A stretch of 64,000 nt of DNA from Phragmites australis (taxonomy: Eukaryota > Streptophyta > Magnoliopsida > Poales > Poaceae), in contig NC_084922.1 in the NCBI RefSeq assembly GCF_958298935.1, positions 8,744,501 through 8,808,500 of the forward strand, given 5' to 3'. Positions 22,575 to 34,600 of this stretch are shown piece by piece; the first letter of the stretch is position 1; the number at the start of each line of letters is the position of its first letter. A program made the position numbers and the translations under genes. The notes under the pieces are model-generated. The model was not told where the DNA came from, did not search any database, and saw only the letters and a program-made list of their open reading frames with translations.

Positions 22575-22903
22575 CATGTTTGTCTATATTTTTATTAGGT
22601 TATATTTGTATTATAGTACATTTGTATTTTTGTTAGATTACATTTTTATCTCTACCTCTATCTATGTCTCTATATCTAAATTTATGTTTATGTGTAACTC
22701 TCTATTTATTTCTCTCTATATGTTTCTCTCGTTTTCTATATGTATCTCTCTTCTTCTATCCCTCTCTCTTTTTGTCTACCTCTCTCCACATATGTCTGTA
22801 ACCCTCTATTTATGTGTAGCTCTTTACATATATATCTCTCTACAACTTGTGGGGTGTGCGTAGACATGAAATACAGTAAACATACCTGCAGAATATACAT
22901 ATA

Positions 22904-22979
<76 letters not shown>

Positions 22980-23340
22980 CTCTCTTTCTTTGTGCGTATC
23001 TCTCTATTACTCTATCTCTCTTTCTGCTTCTCTATCTCTCTCTTGCTCTACATTTCTCTCTCTCTATTTATCTATTTCTCTCTTATTATCTATCTCTCTT
23101 TTTTGTCACTCTCTCTCTCATTCACTCTTTCTTTCTACCCCTCTCTCTATTTATTTCTCTATTTGTATCTATGTATCTCTCTTTATCTCTATATCTTCAT
23201 GTCTTGTCTCTATATATTTCTATCCCTCTCTCTTTCTATATTAATCTCTATTCCTCTCATTCTCTAATTTATCTCTCTTTCTCTTTATTTATGTTTCTCT
23301 ATCTTTCTCTCTCTTCTATTGATATATATGTTTGTTTGTC
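22575..23340 (+). repeat. Pyrimidine-biased degenerate TCTCTAT tract
   Basis: More than 700 bases are almost purely C, T and A on the + strand, built from variants of TCTCTATTTATCTCTCT and interrupted by a long TA run. Open frames in it encode only Ser/Leu/Phe/Tyr runs and are compositional artefacts. Confidence 0.85.
22905..22977. repeat. (TA)n microsatellite, about 36 units
   Basis: An uninterrupted TA run that splits the pyrimidine-biased tract. Confidence 0.95.
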
Positions 23341-23954
23341 TTATAAAATTTATATAAATATAGGTGTCGCGTTTCAGGCATACATGGGATGGCTTTATCA
23401 GTGCTGATTTTTCACATGTTCAAGATTGGTTATCCATATGAAAGAAAATAATGTGTACGTTTATTGACTTGTGGTTATTAATATGTTTTTATCATCTCTT
23501 TATTCTCATGATTTGTTTATGTGGTGTTGGTTACAGTATTTTTTAATCAACTACATCGGACTGTGGAATGTCGGCGCGAAGTTGGTGGATGAGTTATCTC
23601 AAGATGACATTAAGAACATTCGAGTTCAAATTGTCAATGATTTGTTGTTCAGTGACAACATTGCAAACATAAGTGCAAAACTAAGAATTGCTATTTTTTA
23701 ATTCACATGTTGATATGTTGTGATTTGTTCCACCATAGTGCTTGCAAAAATCATACTTTTGTTTCTTTTTTTTTATCTGATCTGCTTCACAGTTGGCACC
23801 AATCTTTTTTGTTTAATGTTGGTGGTCTTCCTTTTGTAATTACCATGTTTGGATCTACCAACTACACCGTTGAATGTTAGTCTGCATATATGTTCCCCAT
23901 TTGTTTGTATATTTGTTTTTCCTTCAATGTGATTGCTTGATGTTACTCACCATG
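23341..23954. other. Spacer, no gene recognised
   Basis: A 76-codon + frame (23471-23701) includes ELSQDDIKNIRVQIVNDLLF, which I do not recognise. The rest is AT-rich. Confidence 0.4.
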
Positions 23955-26080
23955 CAATCATAATTTTGTGATTACCATGTTCGGACCTTCTTTTTGGTGG
24001 GAGTATGTGTTTGTTGCATTTTGGGCTCTAATGGTGGAACCGGTTATACGGTTGCTGTGAGAAATTGAAGGCGGAATGGGTGCATTGTAAGCCATGTCTG
24101 TTAGCTTATTGTTTGAGAATGTCTACTACACTTGTGATGATGGAATTTCTAATATCATTGCTATTGGATTTTGGGTTTTTTAACCCGTTACATTAATAGT
24201 CATCCTATTTAAGAAATCTGACAGATTTTTTGTTTAATATCTGTCAGATTTTTCTTTTATCACATGGTCGCTTTTTATTGGCTGAAAAATTTGACAGATT
24301 TTGGCTTACAAAATCTGTCAACAGATAGACAGTCCCATAATATATTTTCTCTAAATTAATTTACACTATTCGTGTAAGATGCATATATACATGTTGTATG
24401 GCACGATAAATAATAATGCGTCATGTACGGATTGGCTCAATAAAGAAGGGATAGTTGAGGATATAAGAGGTGGCAATGTCCAGTTCTAGTTCTAACTGCA
24501 GTAGTACATGCATCTCTATAGTCGACGAACGCTCATTTTATCTGGCTGAGGAAGGTCAACATCTATAATCAACCCTACCATATGCATGAACAAATCAAAT
24601 TAGAATCACGGGCCGTTCTTAAACAGATGATCATTATTGGCTCGTAACTGACTTTGTTTATTGTCAGTTTTCTAGCCAGCAGTGATTAGTGGCCATTAAT
24701 AATGTCGGTTCATATCACCAACCGCCATTACACTACAACAAAAAGGGTCAACAGTGCTGGTTGAAAATCGCTATCAGTGCTGGTTTTGCAACCGACATTG
24801 TATAGTCGGCACTGATAGTCAAGAACTATTAGTGTCGGGTTAACAATCGGCATTGTTGATGTTTTCCATAAAATAAAAAATAAAAAGGGCCAGCTAACGA
24901 GTTGGCTCGATGCATTGAGCCGGAGACCGCCGGCATCATGGACCACAACATCATCTCAACGGCGATTGATACACATACGACCAGCCAAAGCAGACATGGA
25001 CAATCATAGTTTTGTACCATGTTCTAATCTTCTTTTTGGTGGGACTATATGTTTGTTATATTTTGGGCTCTAGTGGTGGAACCGGTAGTATGGTTGATGT
25101 GAGAAATTGAATTGGAGTAGGTGGATTGTTAGCCATGTCTGTTAGCTTATTGTTTGAGCATGTCTACTACACTTGTGATGATGGAGTTTCTAATCTCATT
25201 GCTATTGGATTTTGGGTTTTTTTTACCTGTTATGTTAATATCAACCTATTTAAGAAATCTAACAAATTTTTCATTTAATATCTGTTGGATTTTTCCTTTT
25301 GTCACATGGTCGCTTTCTATTGACTGAAAATTTGACAGTTTTAGCTTACAAAATCTGTCTAACAGACAACCAATCTCATAATATATTTGCTCTAAATTAA
25401 TTTAGACTATTCATGTAAGATGCATATATATATGCATGTTGATGCATGATAAATAATAATGTGTCATGTACGGATTGGCCCAATAAAGAAGGGATAGTCG
25501 AGGATATAAGAGGTGGCAGTGTCCAGTTCTAGTTCTAGTTGCAGTAGTACATGCATCTACTATAGTCGACGAACACCGCTCATTTTATCCGGCCGAGGAG
25601 TGTCAACATCTATAATCAACCCTACCATATGCATGAGCACAGCAAATTAGAATCACGCCGTTCTTGCACTACTATAGAACAGGTGATCATTGTGGGCTCG
25701 TAACTAGCTTTATTTATTGTCGGCTTTTCAACCGGCAATGATTAGTTGCATTAATACTGCTGGTTCATGTCACCAACCAGGATTACACTACAACAAAAAG
25801 GGTCAACAATGCTGGTTGAAAATCGCTATCAGTGCCGATTTTGCAACTGACATTTTATAGCCGGCACTAATAGTCGAGAGGTATCAGTGACAGCTTAACA
25901 ACTGGCATTGTTGATGTTTTCCATAAAATAAAAAATAATAAGGGCCAGCAAACGAGCCAACTCGATGCATTGAGCCGGAGCCCACCGCTGTCCCACATCA
26001 AAGCCCGCCGGCATCATGGATGACAACATCATCTCAATGTCGGTCAATACACATATTACCAACCGGAGCACACTTGGACG
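23955..26080 (+). repeat. Direct duplication of a unit of about 1.05 kb
   Basis: Unit 1 (about 23955-25000) and unit 2 (about 25001-26080) are collinear, with roughly 85-90% identity by eye. Shared landmarks are CTTCTTTTTGGTGGGA, GTCTACTACACTTGTGATGATGG, GTCATGTACGGATTGG, TAGTCGACGAAC and CACTACAACAAAAAGGGTCAACA (24731 and 25786). Small indels give offsets of 1042-1055 bp. Confidence 0.85.
24731..24860 (+). mobile_element. CACTA-type terminus with subterminal repeats, copy 1
   Basis: CACTACAACAAAAAGGG is followed by inverted subterminal motifs of the CAGTGCTGGTT / AACCGACATTG / CGGCACTGATAG type. CACTA termini and short CGGCACTGA-like subterminal repeats are the signature of plant En/Spm-group elements. 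No right end is seen before the second unit begins. Confidence 0.65.
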
Positions 26081-26302
26081 ACAGCGTCAACTGAGAGCCA
26101 AATCACTAGCAAGCAAGCACCACGGCCGTTAATAGAACAATAGTAGCGCATACAGAACAACAATGGCACCACCATGCTAGCCATCTAGACACACCGGCCA
26201 ACTATTAGAACAATAGCGGTCTACCAGCCGAGCAAGCACACCAGTGCAATGGCAGCCCACACATCAGCAAGCATGGTGGAAAACATCAGGCCGACACATA
26301 AC

Positions 26303-26393
26303 ACACACACACACGCTGGAGCATACCTGGCATCACGCATGCATTGGAGCCCTGAATCACTTCAACGGCAGCACATAACACACACACACACAC

Positions 26394-26451
<58 letters not shown>
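26303..26451. repeat. (CA)n microsatellite in a duplicated context
   Basis: A short (CA)n followed by GCTGGAGCATACCTGGCATCAC (about 26314) and a long (CA)n run (about 26376-26450) followed by TGGAGCATACTTGGCATCGC show a small tandem duplication of about 135 bp around the microsatellite. Confidence 0.9.
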
Positions 26452-26452
<1 letters not shown>

Positions 26453-26564
26453 GAGCATACTTGGCATCGCTTTAATGGTGACGGATACCCGCCCGCAACA
26501 TGGATTTCTGACTCTAGCGAGATCCATGGTTGGATTCACCGGATCCCACTGTGGATCTCGAAAA

Positions 26565-26935
26565 GGGCGGAGATGCTGGTGAGGAGGGTGGGAGGAGGTC
26601 GATGAGGGGAGAGAGAGGCCGGTGAAGAGATAAGGGAGAGAGAAAGATGGGGAGGGCGGTGAGGGTGGAGGAGATGGGGAGGGTGGTGAGGCCGGAGGAG
26701 GCCATGATGGGGAGGAGGGCGAGGGCGATGAGGCTGGGATGGGAAGGAGGGCAAGGGCGGTGAGGCCAGCGAGGAGGGCGAGGGTGGTGAGGGCCGGGAT
26801 ATGGAGGAGGACGAGGGTGGTGAGGCTAGCGAGGAGGGCAAGGGCGGAGGAGGCGAGGAGGCCGGGATGCGTAGGGAGAGAGAGAGAGAGAGAGAGCTGC
26901 GTGAGTGTGCGAGAGAGATTCATGAGAGCAAATGC
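26565..26935 (+). repeat. Purine-rich degenerate GAGGAGGGCGAGGG(C/T)GGTGAGG array
   Basis: About 370 bp of almost pure purine on the + strand with loose repeats of 30-60 bp, ending in (GA)n at 26877-26897. The long minus-strand open frame across it (Pro/Ser-rich) is an effect of composition. Confidence 0.85.
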
Positions 26936-27456
26936 GAGCCATGAAGTATTAAATGAATATAATAAAAATTTCGGGTCTGACTCTCGCTTTCGATGCCAAT
27001 TCGTAAAAGAAGTTCGCCACTGATAGTATCAGTGTCGGTTTTTGTTATAAACCAGCACTAATAATACTTATCAGTGCTAGTTTTACTCGGATGGATGGTT
27101 TTTTGCCTAACTATGTTACGAATCGACACTAATACACTATACGTGTCGGTTTTGAACTATCCGGTACTGATAAAGTACGTACACTTCATACACATCTAAG
27201 AAGTTATAGATACATAAAATCACGGGCCAAGTGCTATGACAACTGCTCATGTTGCCGAAATAATTCATCTCATTCTTACTCAATGCAAACCTTATATTTC
27301 TCACCTCACCTGCAAAGTTATTGTATTTTATATTGATGTTCTTCGTACAAAATCAACAGGGTGTCTGAGCATTATATCATTCTTACGCTCCTTGGCATAC
27401 CATCACATCAATTGTGCATGCCTTTTGTTCGTAAACAATCGCTTTAAATGGAGGAT

Positions 27457-28225
27457 TGTAGGACCGAGAATGGCGACTAGAGGGGGTGTCTTAACAAATT
27501 TTTTCAAAACGGATGGCCTTTTCTTTTTATCACCTAATCACCTCAAAAACCAATAGCGGAAGCAAAACCGGAGAGAATCAAGTTGCTATGGAAATATACG
27601 AAAAACACATGGTTCTCATGGATGTATATGAACCTTAGGTTCCATTGAAACTCATCTCACGGGTCATCGCCACAAAAGATAGCAACTTGAGGAAATAAAC
27701 TTTTGAAGCAAACAAAATGTCACCAGTAGAAGAAATTCTCCAAGTTGATGATCTAGGGGAAAGGTAATTCAAGACCCATTTTTATACATTGGTATGTGAA
27801 TTTTAGGTCTCTAGAAACAAAAAGAATAACTTCTCAAGCTGGAAAAATTTCAGCCCAAAAACCAAAACGAAAATCTCATCCAAGAAGAAAAAACTCGCGA
27901 CGAAGCAATGCATTCCCTCTCAAAAACTCAATCACACAACTCTCTAATGGCCGGCTCACATTCCCACATAGTCTTACCCCTCTATTTACAGGCTTAGGGA
28001 GGTAGCTTAGCCCTTAAATCATGTCCCTAAACATCCCTTCACTTACAATGTACTCCCACCTGTCACCGGGGGTAGTTTTGTCCGAATTTTTCTCCGTCCA
28101 TCTGATTGCCGTGGCTTCTTCATGACTTATCTTGACCCTGATGCAAGCTTCACAATAATGCCACGTGCACTCCATCCACCCAGGGTTTTGAGGTCAAACC
28201 GAGAAACCGTCTTACACACTTCGCC
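27457..28225 (-). repeat. 3' LTR of the old copia, truncated
   Basis: TGTAGGACCGAGAATGGCGA aligns with TGTAGGACCTAGAATGAGGA at 55240 and stays collinear for about 770 bp (CACATGGxTCTC, CTCCAAGTTGATGATCTAG, CACAACTCTCTAATGGC). At about 28226 it joins directly to reverse transcriptase coding sequence. Confidence 0.8.
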
Positions 28226-29540
28226 AAGGGCTTTTCGTCGCTCATGTCAAACTTTTTCAGCAAATCTTTAGTGTACTTTGTCTGGTGGATGAATGCACCT
28301 TACTTGCATTGCTTGATTTGTAGCCCAAGGAAGAAGTTAAGCTCACATATCATTAACATTTCAGTTTCCCTGCTCATAGTATCTGCAAACTTAGCCACAA
28401 GTGCATGAGAAGAGCCACCAAAAATGATATCATCCACGTATATCTGATCAAGAAGGAATGATTGTCATGCTTAAAAGTAAACACAGTTTTATCCATCGAC
28501 CCCATCACATACCCATGCTCTAGCAAGAAAGACTTAAGCTTATCATACCAAGCCCTCGGTGCCTGCTTAAGCCCATATAAAGTTTTCTGAAGCTTGTATA
28601 CTCTATATGGGTATTTGGGATGCTCAAAACCTGAGGGTTGCTTAACATGGATCTCTTATTCTATAAACCTATTTAGGAAAGCACTTTGGACATCCATTTG
28701 ATACAACTTAAAACCTTGAGATGTCGGGAATACAAGGAGGATCCTAATGGCTTCTAGCCTAGCTACCGGTGCCAATCTCTCTCCAAAGTCTATCCCCTTT
28801 ATTTGAGTGAAACCTTGTGCCACAAGTCTAGCTTTGTTTCTAACAACTAACCCATCCCCCCTGTTTGTTCTTGAAGACCATTTGGTGCCTATGGTATGAA
28901 TGATAGGGGTTGGCTTTACAAGGATATAAACTTGATTTCTCTCAAAGTTTTCTAGTTCTTCATGTGTGGCATTGATCTAATTTGAATCAGAAAGAGTCTG
29001 TCCAACATCAAGAGGCTCAAAAGAAGCAAAAAATGTAGAATATGTGAAATGAGCATATTCAGCGGATTTTGACCTCGCTACCTTTTCACCGATGTCGTCA
29101 ATCATCATCTATGGAGGGTGTCATCGCTGAATGTGTTGAGGGGCTTCGCGCTGCGAGATGACCTCTGCCTCAACTAACGCTGGTGCAACCTCAAAAATAG
29201 CGGAAGTGGAGGTAGAGGCTGCAAGACCCTCTGTCGGTGTAGAAGAAGCAAGAGCCAACTTGGGAGATGGTGTGATGGAAGGAAGTGGTGGATCATCCTC
29301 ATCATTACCGAAGCTAGAAGGTCACCATCTACAAAGATGCTTTCGCCAATCTCTTTGTCACCTGCATACTCGAAAGTATAACTAGCACACGGGATTCATT
29401 CATCAAAAGTCGCATCACAGGATTCCATGATGGTGTTAGTTTCAATATTATAAACCTTGTAAGATGACCATAAAGGGAATACCACAAGAAAATTCAATCA
29501 AAAGAACACGACTTGAACTTATCAAGATTGCCACACTTTA
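28226..29540 (-). pseudogene. Copia reverse transcriptase, broken
   Basis: The minus-strand reading gives YQMDVQSAFLNRFIE, then YGLKQAPRAWYDKLKS, then DQIYVDDIIFGG (catalytic YVDD at about 28420-28440) and GAFIHQTKYTKDLLKKFDM at the very end (28260-28310). These are canonical Ty1/copia RT blocks in order. A stop follows FIE, and another follows LGLQIKQCK. The region 29000-29540 is the variable spacer between integrase and RT. RNase H, which should follow, is absent because the sequence passes straight into LTR at about 28226. Confidence 0.85.
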
Positions 29541-30671
29541 GGATGAAGCATCAATAGCCAAAACTCTTAAATATGAAACATTTAGCTTCTTCCCAAAGCG
29601 CAACTCATAAGAAGTCAAATTCAAAATCGAGCATAAGAAAATCAGATTGGAGATATAGCAAGTTATGCTAATAGTCTCTGCCCAAAACTTTCTAGGAGTC
29701 CTATGCTCATCGAGCATCATCCTAGCCATCTCCACCAAAGTGCAATTCTTCCTCTCAACCACGCCATTCTGCTAAGGAACGTGTGGGGCGGAAAACTAAT
29801 GCTCAATGCCATGTTCAAGACTAAAAACATCAAAGAGATGGTTCTTAAACTCGGTACCATTATCACTGTGAATTGCTTTCAATGCACCATGGAGTTCCTT
29901 GAACAATCTCAAAGCTAAGCTCCGTAAGTGTGAGAACACTTCATCCTTGCTCACAAGAAAGAAGACACATGAGTAGCGAGTGAAATCATTAACAATGACA
30001 AGTACATACCACTTCCCACCTGTCGAATGAACTCGGGAAGAATCACCAGTGTCTGTATGGAAAAGTTTTCCCAGTTGTTCAGTTATCACTAGATTAACTG
30101 GTGGGTGAGACGCGGGAACCATCTTACTATACCGACAAGGAGCATAAACAAGGTTCCTCTCAAACTTGAGCTTGGACAATCCTCAGATCAAGCCTAGGGC
30201 ACTCAAATGAGAAAATAAATCAAAACTCATGTACCCTAGTCTCCTATACCATATCCAAAGCTCAGAAGAGAGTTGAGCAATTAAGCATTGAGAAAAACCA
30301 ACAGACTCAAAAAAATTAGCTCCAAAAACTCTCACAACTCTGAAAATCCGACAGATCAACGCGTCCAAAGAATCAAGAACTCGAGAAGTATCATGTTTGA
30401 AACACACTTTCAAGTCCTCATCCAACAACTGAAATACAGAAAGCAAATTGTATCCTAAATGCTCCACCAAAGCCACATCTTTGAGAGTGAAACTCTCATT
30501 CACCTTTACCATCCCTTTGGCTTTCACCATTCCTTTCTGATCATCCTCGAAAGTGATGTACTCGTGTCTCTTCATTGGGGTGAGGTTGGAGAACCATAAT
30601 GAATCTCCGGTCATATGGTGTGAACAAACGAAGTTGACGAGCCACTTGTTCTCTAGGCCTCCGCCTACCAC
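29540..30671 (-). pseudogene. Copia protease and integrase, broken
   Basis: Protease lies near 30640, where WLVNFVCSHHMTGD stands in place of the usual WLVDSGC..HMTGD, so the catalytic Asp-Ser-Gly is lost. Integrase shows LLSVFQLLDEDLKVCF (pre-integrase), a damaged histidine pair, HTDT at about 30055 (first catalytic Asp), SDNGTEFKN at about 29855 (second Asp) and NGVVERKN at about 29755-29780 (catalytic Glu). A CAG-to-TAG stop lies just before QNGVVERKN. Reading frames 29538-29762, 29796-30179 and 30183-30671 are segments of this one gene. Confidence 0.85.
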
Positions 30672-31606
30672 CTACATATGAGAAGAATAATATGTGGATG
30701 ACTCAGTGCTGGGGTTAGACAAAAACTTTTTGGGAATCCAGTACTGGGTCATCTGCTCTGAAGCAGTAGAAGCAGGTGCATGAAAATTATTAGTAGTGTA
30801 CTAAGGGTGAGTGCCATGATAGGGAAAACGTGGTCTGCCAAAATATTGCAACTCAAAACATCTTACACGTGAACCAAAACTATATGAATCATAGTAATAT
30901 CCATGTTGGGCACCACCTCTAGGAGGAAGCTGAGGAGCACTCGAGACTCATGAGTAAGAATGAGGATAAGGCTCATGTACGCCAAAAGAGGGGTTGTACG
31001 TGTCCTGAGTACTCCACTCCCACTCACAACGCTCATCCCTCCTACAGCAAAATCAAAACCCAACAATGTGACCATTGTGGCAGTAGGTGTAATGGTAGCG
31101 TCTCTCGAGAACTCGACTTCCGATCACTCTAGACTCTCCCGTATGGGCTCTTATCTTGGGTTGTGGAGCTCTCTTGTGTTATGGTGTGGCTTTCTTCTTT
31201 GTGGGTTGTGGAGTGAGTTTCTTGATGGGTTGTGGTGTGGCATTGGTTTTGGACTTCTCGACTTCTTGGGTAATAGGTGAGGTGAAAACAATCTTACCAA
31301 CCCCTTGTAAGCTACCTTCTCAAAACCTAAACCCAAGGCTAAACTCACCTTATCGGCACACATCTTGGTATTGGCCAAAGTCAAATCCATTTTGTCCTTG
31401 CCTTTTGAGCACTTCTCCACAAGATAAAGGAGGTACTAATTTTTGACCATGAGCTTCTCAACTTGCCCTCTAACCCAGCTGAGTTTGTCTTTCATGACGA
31501 TGCTAGGGGAACAGTTTGGTTGCACATCCTTAGAACTCTCAGCACTCTCCAATCTAGACTCTAGATCCTTTATACGCTTGGCTTTCACATCAACATCCTT
31601 TGAGAG
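30672..31606 (-). pseudogene. Copia gag-protease linker, left of an insertion
   Basis: The minus-strand frame reads RIKDLESRLESAES and further charged, coiled-coil-like sequence, then Pro/His-rich linker. It continues the frame found at 37039-37170 across the insertion at 31607-37038; the shared GAGAG at the junctions is the presumed target duplication. Confidence 0.65.
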
Positions 31607-34600
31607 TGTAACACCTAGTTTTAAAGGAACAAAACTAGGTACAAAACAAGTACGTAAGGATCAAGTTTCATACATGCATTACATCATTAGTGTATCATCG
31701 CAATATCATTATTACAATAACTTCATAACTTATTACAAAAGGACCCGAGGGTCTGGAAGAAAAACACAACGGAAAAGATAACTCCTGCACTAGAGGGTCT
31801 TCTATCTTCCATCTTCCATTGAAGGGTGCAACTTCATTGATAGCTTCTGAACAACAGTATAATGCAGTAGAGAGGAAGCAATAAGTGTGAGTACACAATG
31901 TACTCCGCAAGTGTAGAAGAGCATGATATGAGTCTTAAGTCAAGAAAAGGTTAGACACTGATTTACTGTACTAAGTAAACTTAATATATAACTTCAACAA
32001 CATGCATCTTATTTACTAAGTGTGAGACACCACTTTTACAAGAAGAACAACTCATCAGATTCTATCTAACTACCAAAACTCACCAAGTAATTCCATTACT
32101 CGGCTTCCCGATCATACATACCAAAACCCTGATCCCAGCTAATCAAGAAGAAGTACAAGCCACTCTTGACTGGTTAATCAAGTTTTATACTCTACAGAGT
32201 TTGGACATCTTTCTCCACGTGTCATGATTTCATCACCCGCATTACCAGGTGACAGTCTCCATGTTGTTGTGCCGACCAAGCACTGACACACTTCCTATGG
32301 GGTGTTGCCAGAAGATCACTACAAGGCCTTTACAAGGCTCCCGCCGATCCGCAAGCACCAACTAAGGTTTCACCACTAATAGTGATTCCATCACTTCAGA
32401 AGCCCCCTCATGTGCCACTCAACTATCCATTGGTGCTCATAGAATGGGAGGGGTGGCTAATTAATTGGTCAGACCATACTCATATAGGCCCCGTGGATGA
32501 TTGCAGTTTAGCTTGGTTACAGGCTTCAAGAACCGACCCTTATGACCCCACACAGGAACATACACATTCTCACCGTGCAGCACAACACATGCACCTTCTT
32601 GCACCATCCTCAAACCAACCATCCTGTTAGGATCCGTATACCATGTTACTACAAAAGATTACCACACCCGATTCATGTTGCATAAATGTTAGTCAATTTT
32701 AACTCATAACCCAACCATAATAGCGACTAGCATATCTACCCTTTGTTTCTCATATATCGATCAATGACAACAAGGATAATGAAACAAGTGCTACTAAACC
32801 CTATTTATAGGTTTCCAATTCAGACAAGCATGCAAGAAGGATAAGCAATTAATATAAATATTCTAACATAGGTGCAAAATATTCAAGGACACTTGCCTTC
32901 AGCTGAGGGTTGCTCAAAGTCTTCAAAAGCTTGGTCTTGTAGGTTCACAAAATGCCCACCTCCTAATCAGCATACCAGAAAAGCATACAAAAGGAACTAC
33001 TAAGAACAGTACACCAAACAATAATAATATTAGCAAAAACCCTATAAAAAGATTTTGCACGTTGTTAAGAGAATTTGAGCATGAAAATCGTCCAAATCGA
33101 AGCTACGAGCAAAAAGTTATGAACAATTGAAATTCTAGAGGTTTTTCTGTAAATTTACCTATTAACCGAGAATTTCTATTTCTTTTATTCCGAAAATCCT
33201 TTTTATTGCACAAGCTGATGTCATAAAGCAAAATTGAAATATTTTTCTACTGAAAAAGGGGTGGTTCGGGTCTATGGGCTGTGAACCGAGAGATAAACCC
33301 TCGATCCATCAGTCCAAGATGGACCAGAGGCGTTGGCGAGCTATGCGCGGAGGTGGGTGGCCAGAGGGTGGCTTGAATAGCGCTCCGGTGGCCAGGGAGC
33401 TCTAGCGAGTAGCAGAAATTGGAGAGCGGGTGTTGGCGAGCTCACCCAAGTGGGAACCAAGCCGGAGCGAGGTTGAGATGGCCGGGTGATGGAGAGGACA
33501 GCGACGGCAGTCAGTGCGGCATCAGAGAAGGCGCTTCGGCGGCCAAATGATGACGATGACCCATGGGATCTCCTCTGGAGGGATCTGTGGTGTGAGAAAC
33601 CTTCCAAATAGTATTCCAATTAATCATCGCGATGATCAATCACGACCACGATGATAAACCGGAATACCATCTCAGTAGTCCCGGCACGTGTAATTAAATT
33701 AATTACACATGCCTTTCCAACATATAGCATCACAACAAAGCTTAAGAAAGAGCAAGTAATTAAATTATATTACTAGTTCTTAAGCATTCAACCATTTACA
33801 ACAATTTACAATAAAAGATTAGAGAAACTACGCAGCGGGAAAGTAACACCTATCAACACCAAAAGTTAGGTGAAGCCATATGCCCTTAGACTCCACCCAA
33901 AATTATGTCACACGAGTAGTTTGCACTACTCATTCCCGTCACCTATATCGGCGGACGTGGAGTAGCCAATAACGAGCTCCTCCTCACCAGTAGAACCTAA
34001 AAGAGCAGCGTGAGTACGAATGTACTCACAAGACTTAATCCATAATTGGTACATATAATAGTCTGACTCCAAGGAGAATGCATTGAGGTATTAGCAAGGA
34101 ATCGACCACATGGTTAAGTAAATTTCATAAGTGAAATGCAACTTGACATACACATGCGAGCTTCTATACTTAACCAAAAGTATCTTTATACCTTGTAACC
34201 AACAACTTGAACATAAATGTAACTGAAACTATCTCATGTAATCAATAATCATTTCCAATCATCCCCAACACACCATTCCATATCACACATCCCCGAATTC
34301 AGAAACTCTACGACCGATACAAATGGACAGAAGCATGCTCATGACCGAGAGCGTGACAGTTCGAATTATTTTTACACCCTACATGGGGTACTCCTTACCT
34401 ACACGACTCATGGATCATACAGCTCATGTGTCCACACAAGCCCACGTAAGGGGGTACTCGTGTCAACCTTTCCTAATAAGCCTCAATAGTTTGATCATGC
34501 GCCGATAGGTGCGATGGTCATCCAGAACTACTCGTGAAGCAAACTGGATAAACCTACAAGCCTATTATGCTCACGACACCATTGACTCACACGCCAAAAG

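Larger units (their letters stand above)
25786..27190 (+). mobile_element. Non-autonomous CACTA-like element, right end unclear
   Basis: The left end CACTACAACAAAAAGGG carries subterminal repeats. At 27019-27175 similar motifs appear (ATCAGTGTCGGTTTTTG, ACCAGCACTAATAAT, CCGGTACTGATAAAG), as expected near the right end. The terminal TAGTG itself was not found. The interior holds only (CA)n and purine-rich low-complexity DNA, so no transposase. Confidence 0.55.

Noticed and set aside
22990..23267. Overlapping + strand frames of 80-90 codons rich in Ser, Leu, Tyr and Phe
   Set aside because: Two different frames give the same style of sequence, as expected of a TCTCTAT repeat rather than a gene.
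26357..26923. Minus-strand 188-codon open frame (Pro/Ser/Leu-rich)
   Set aside because: It spans a purine-rich repeat and a (CA)n run. The residues follow directly from composition and no domain is seen.
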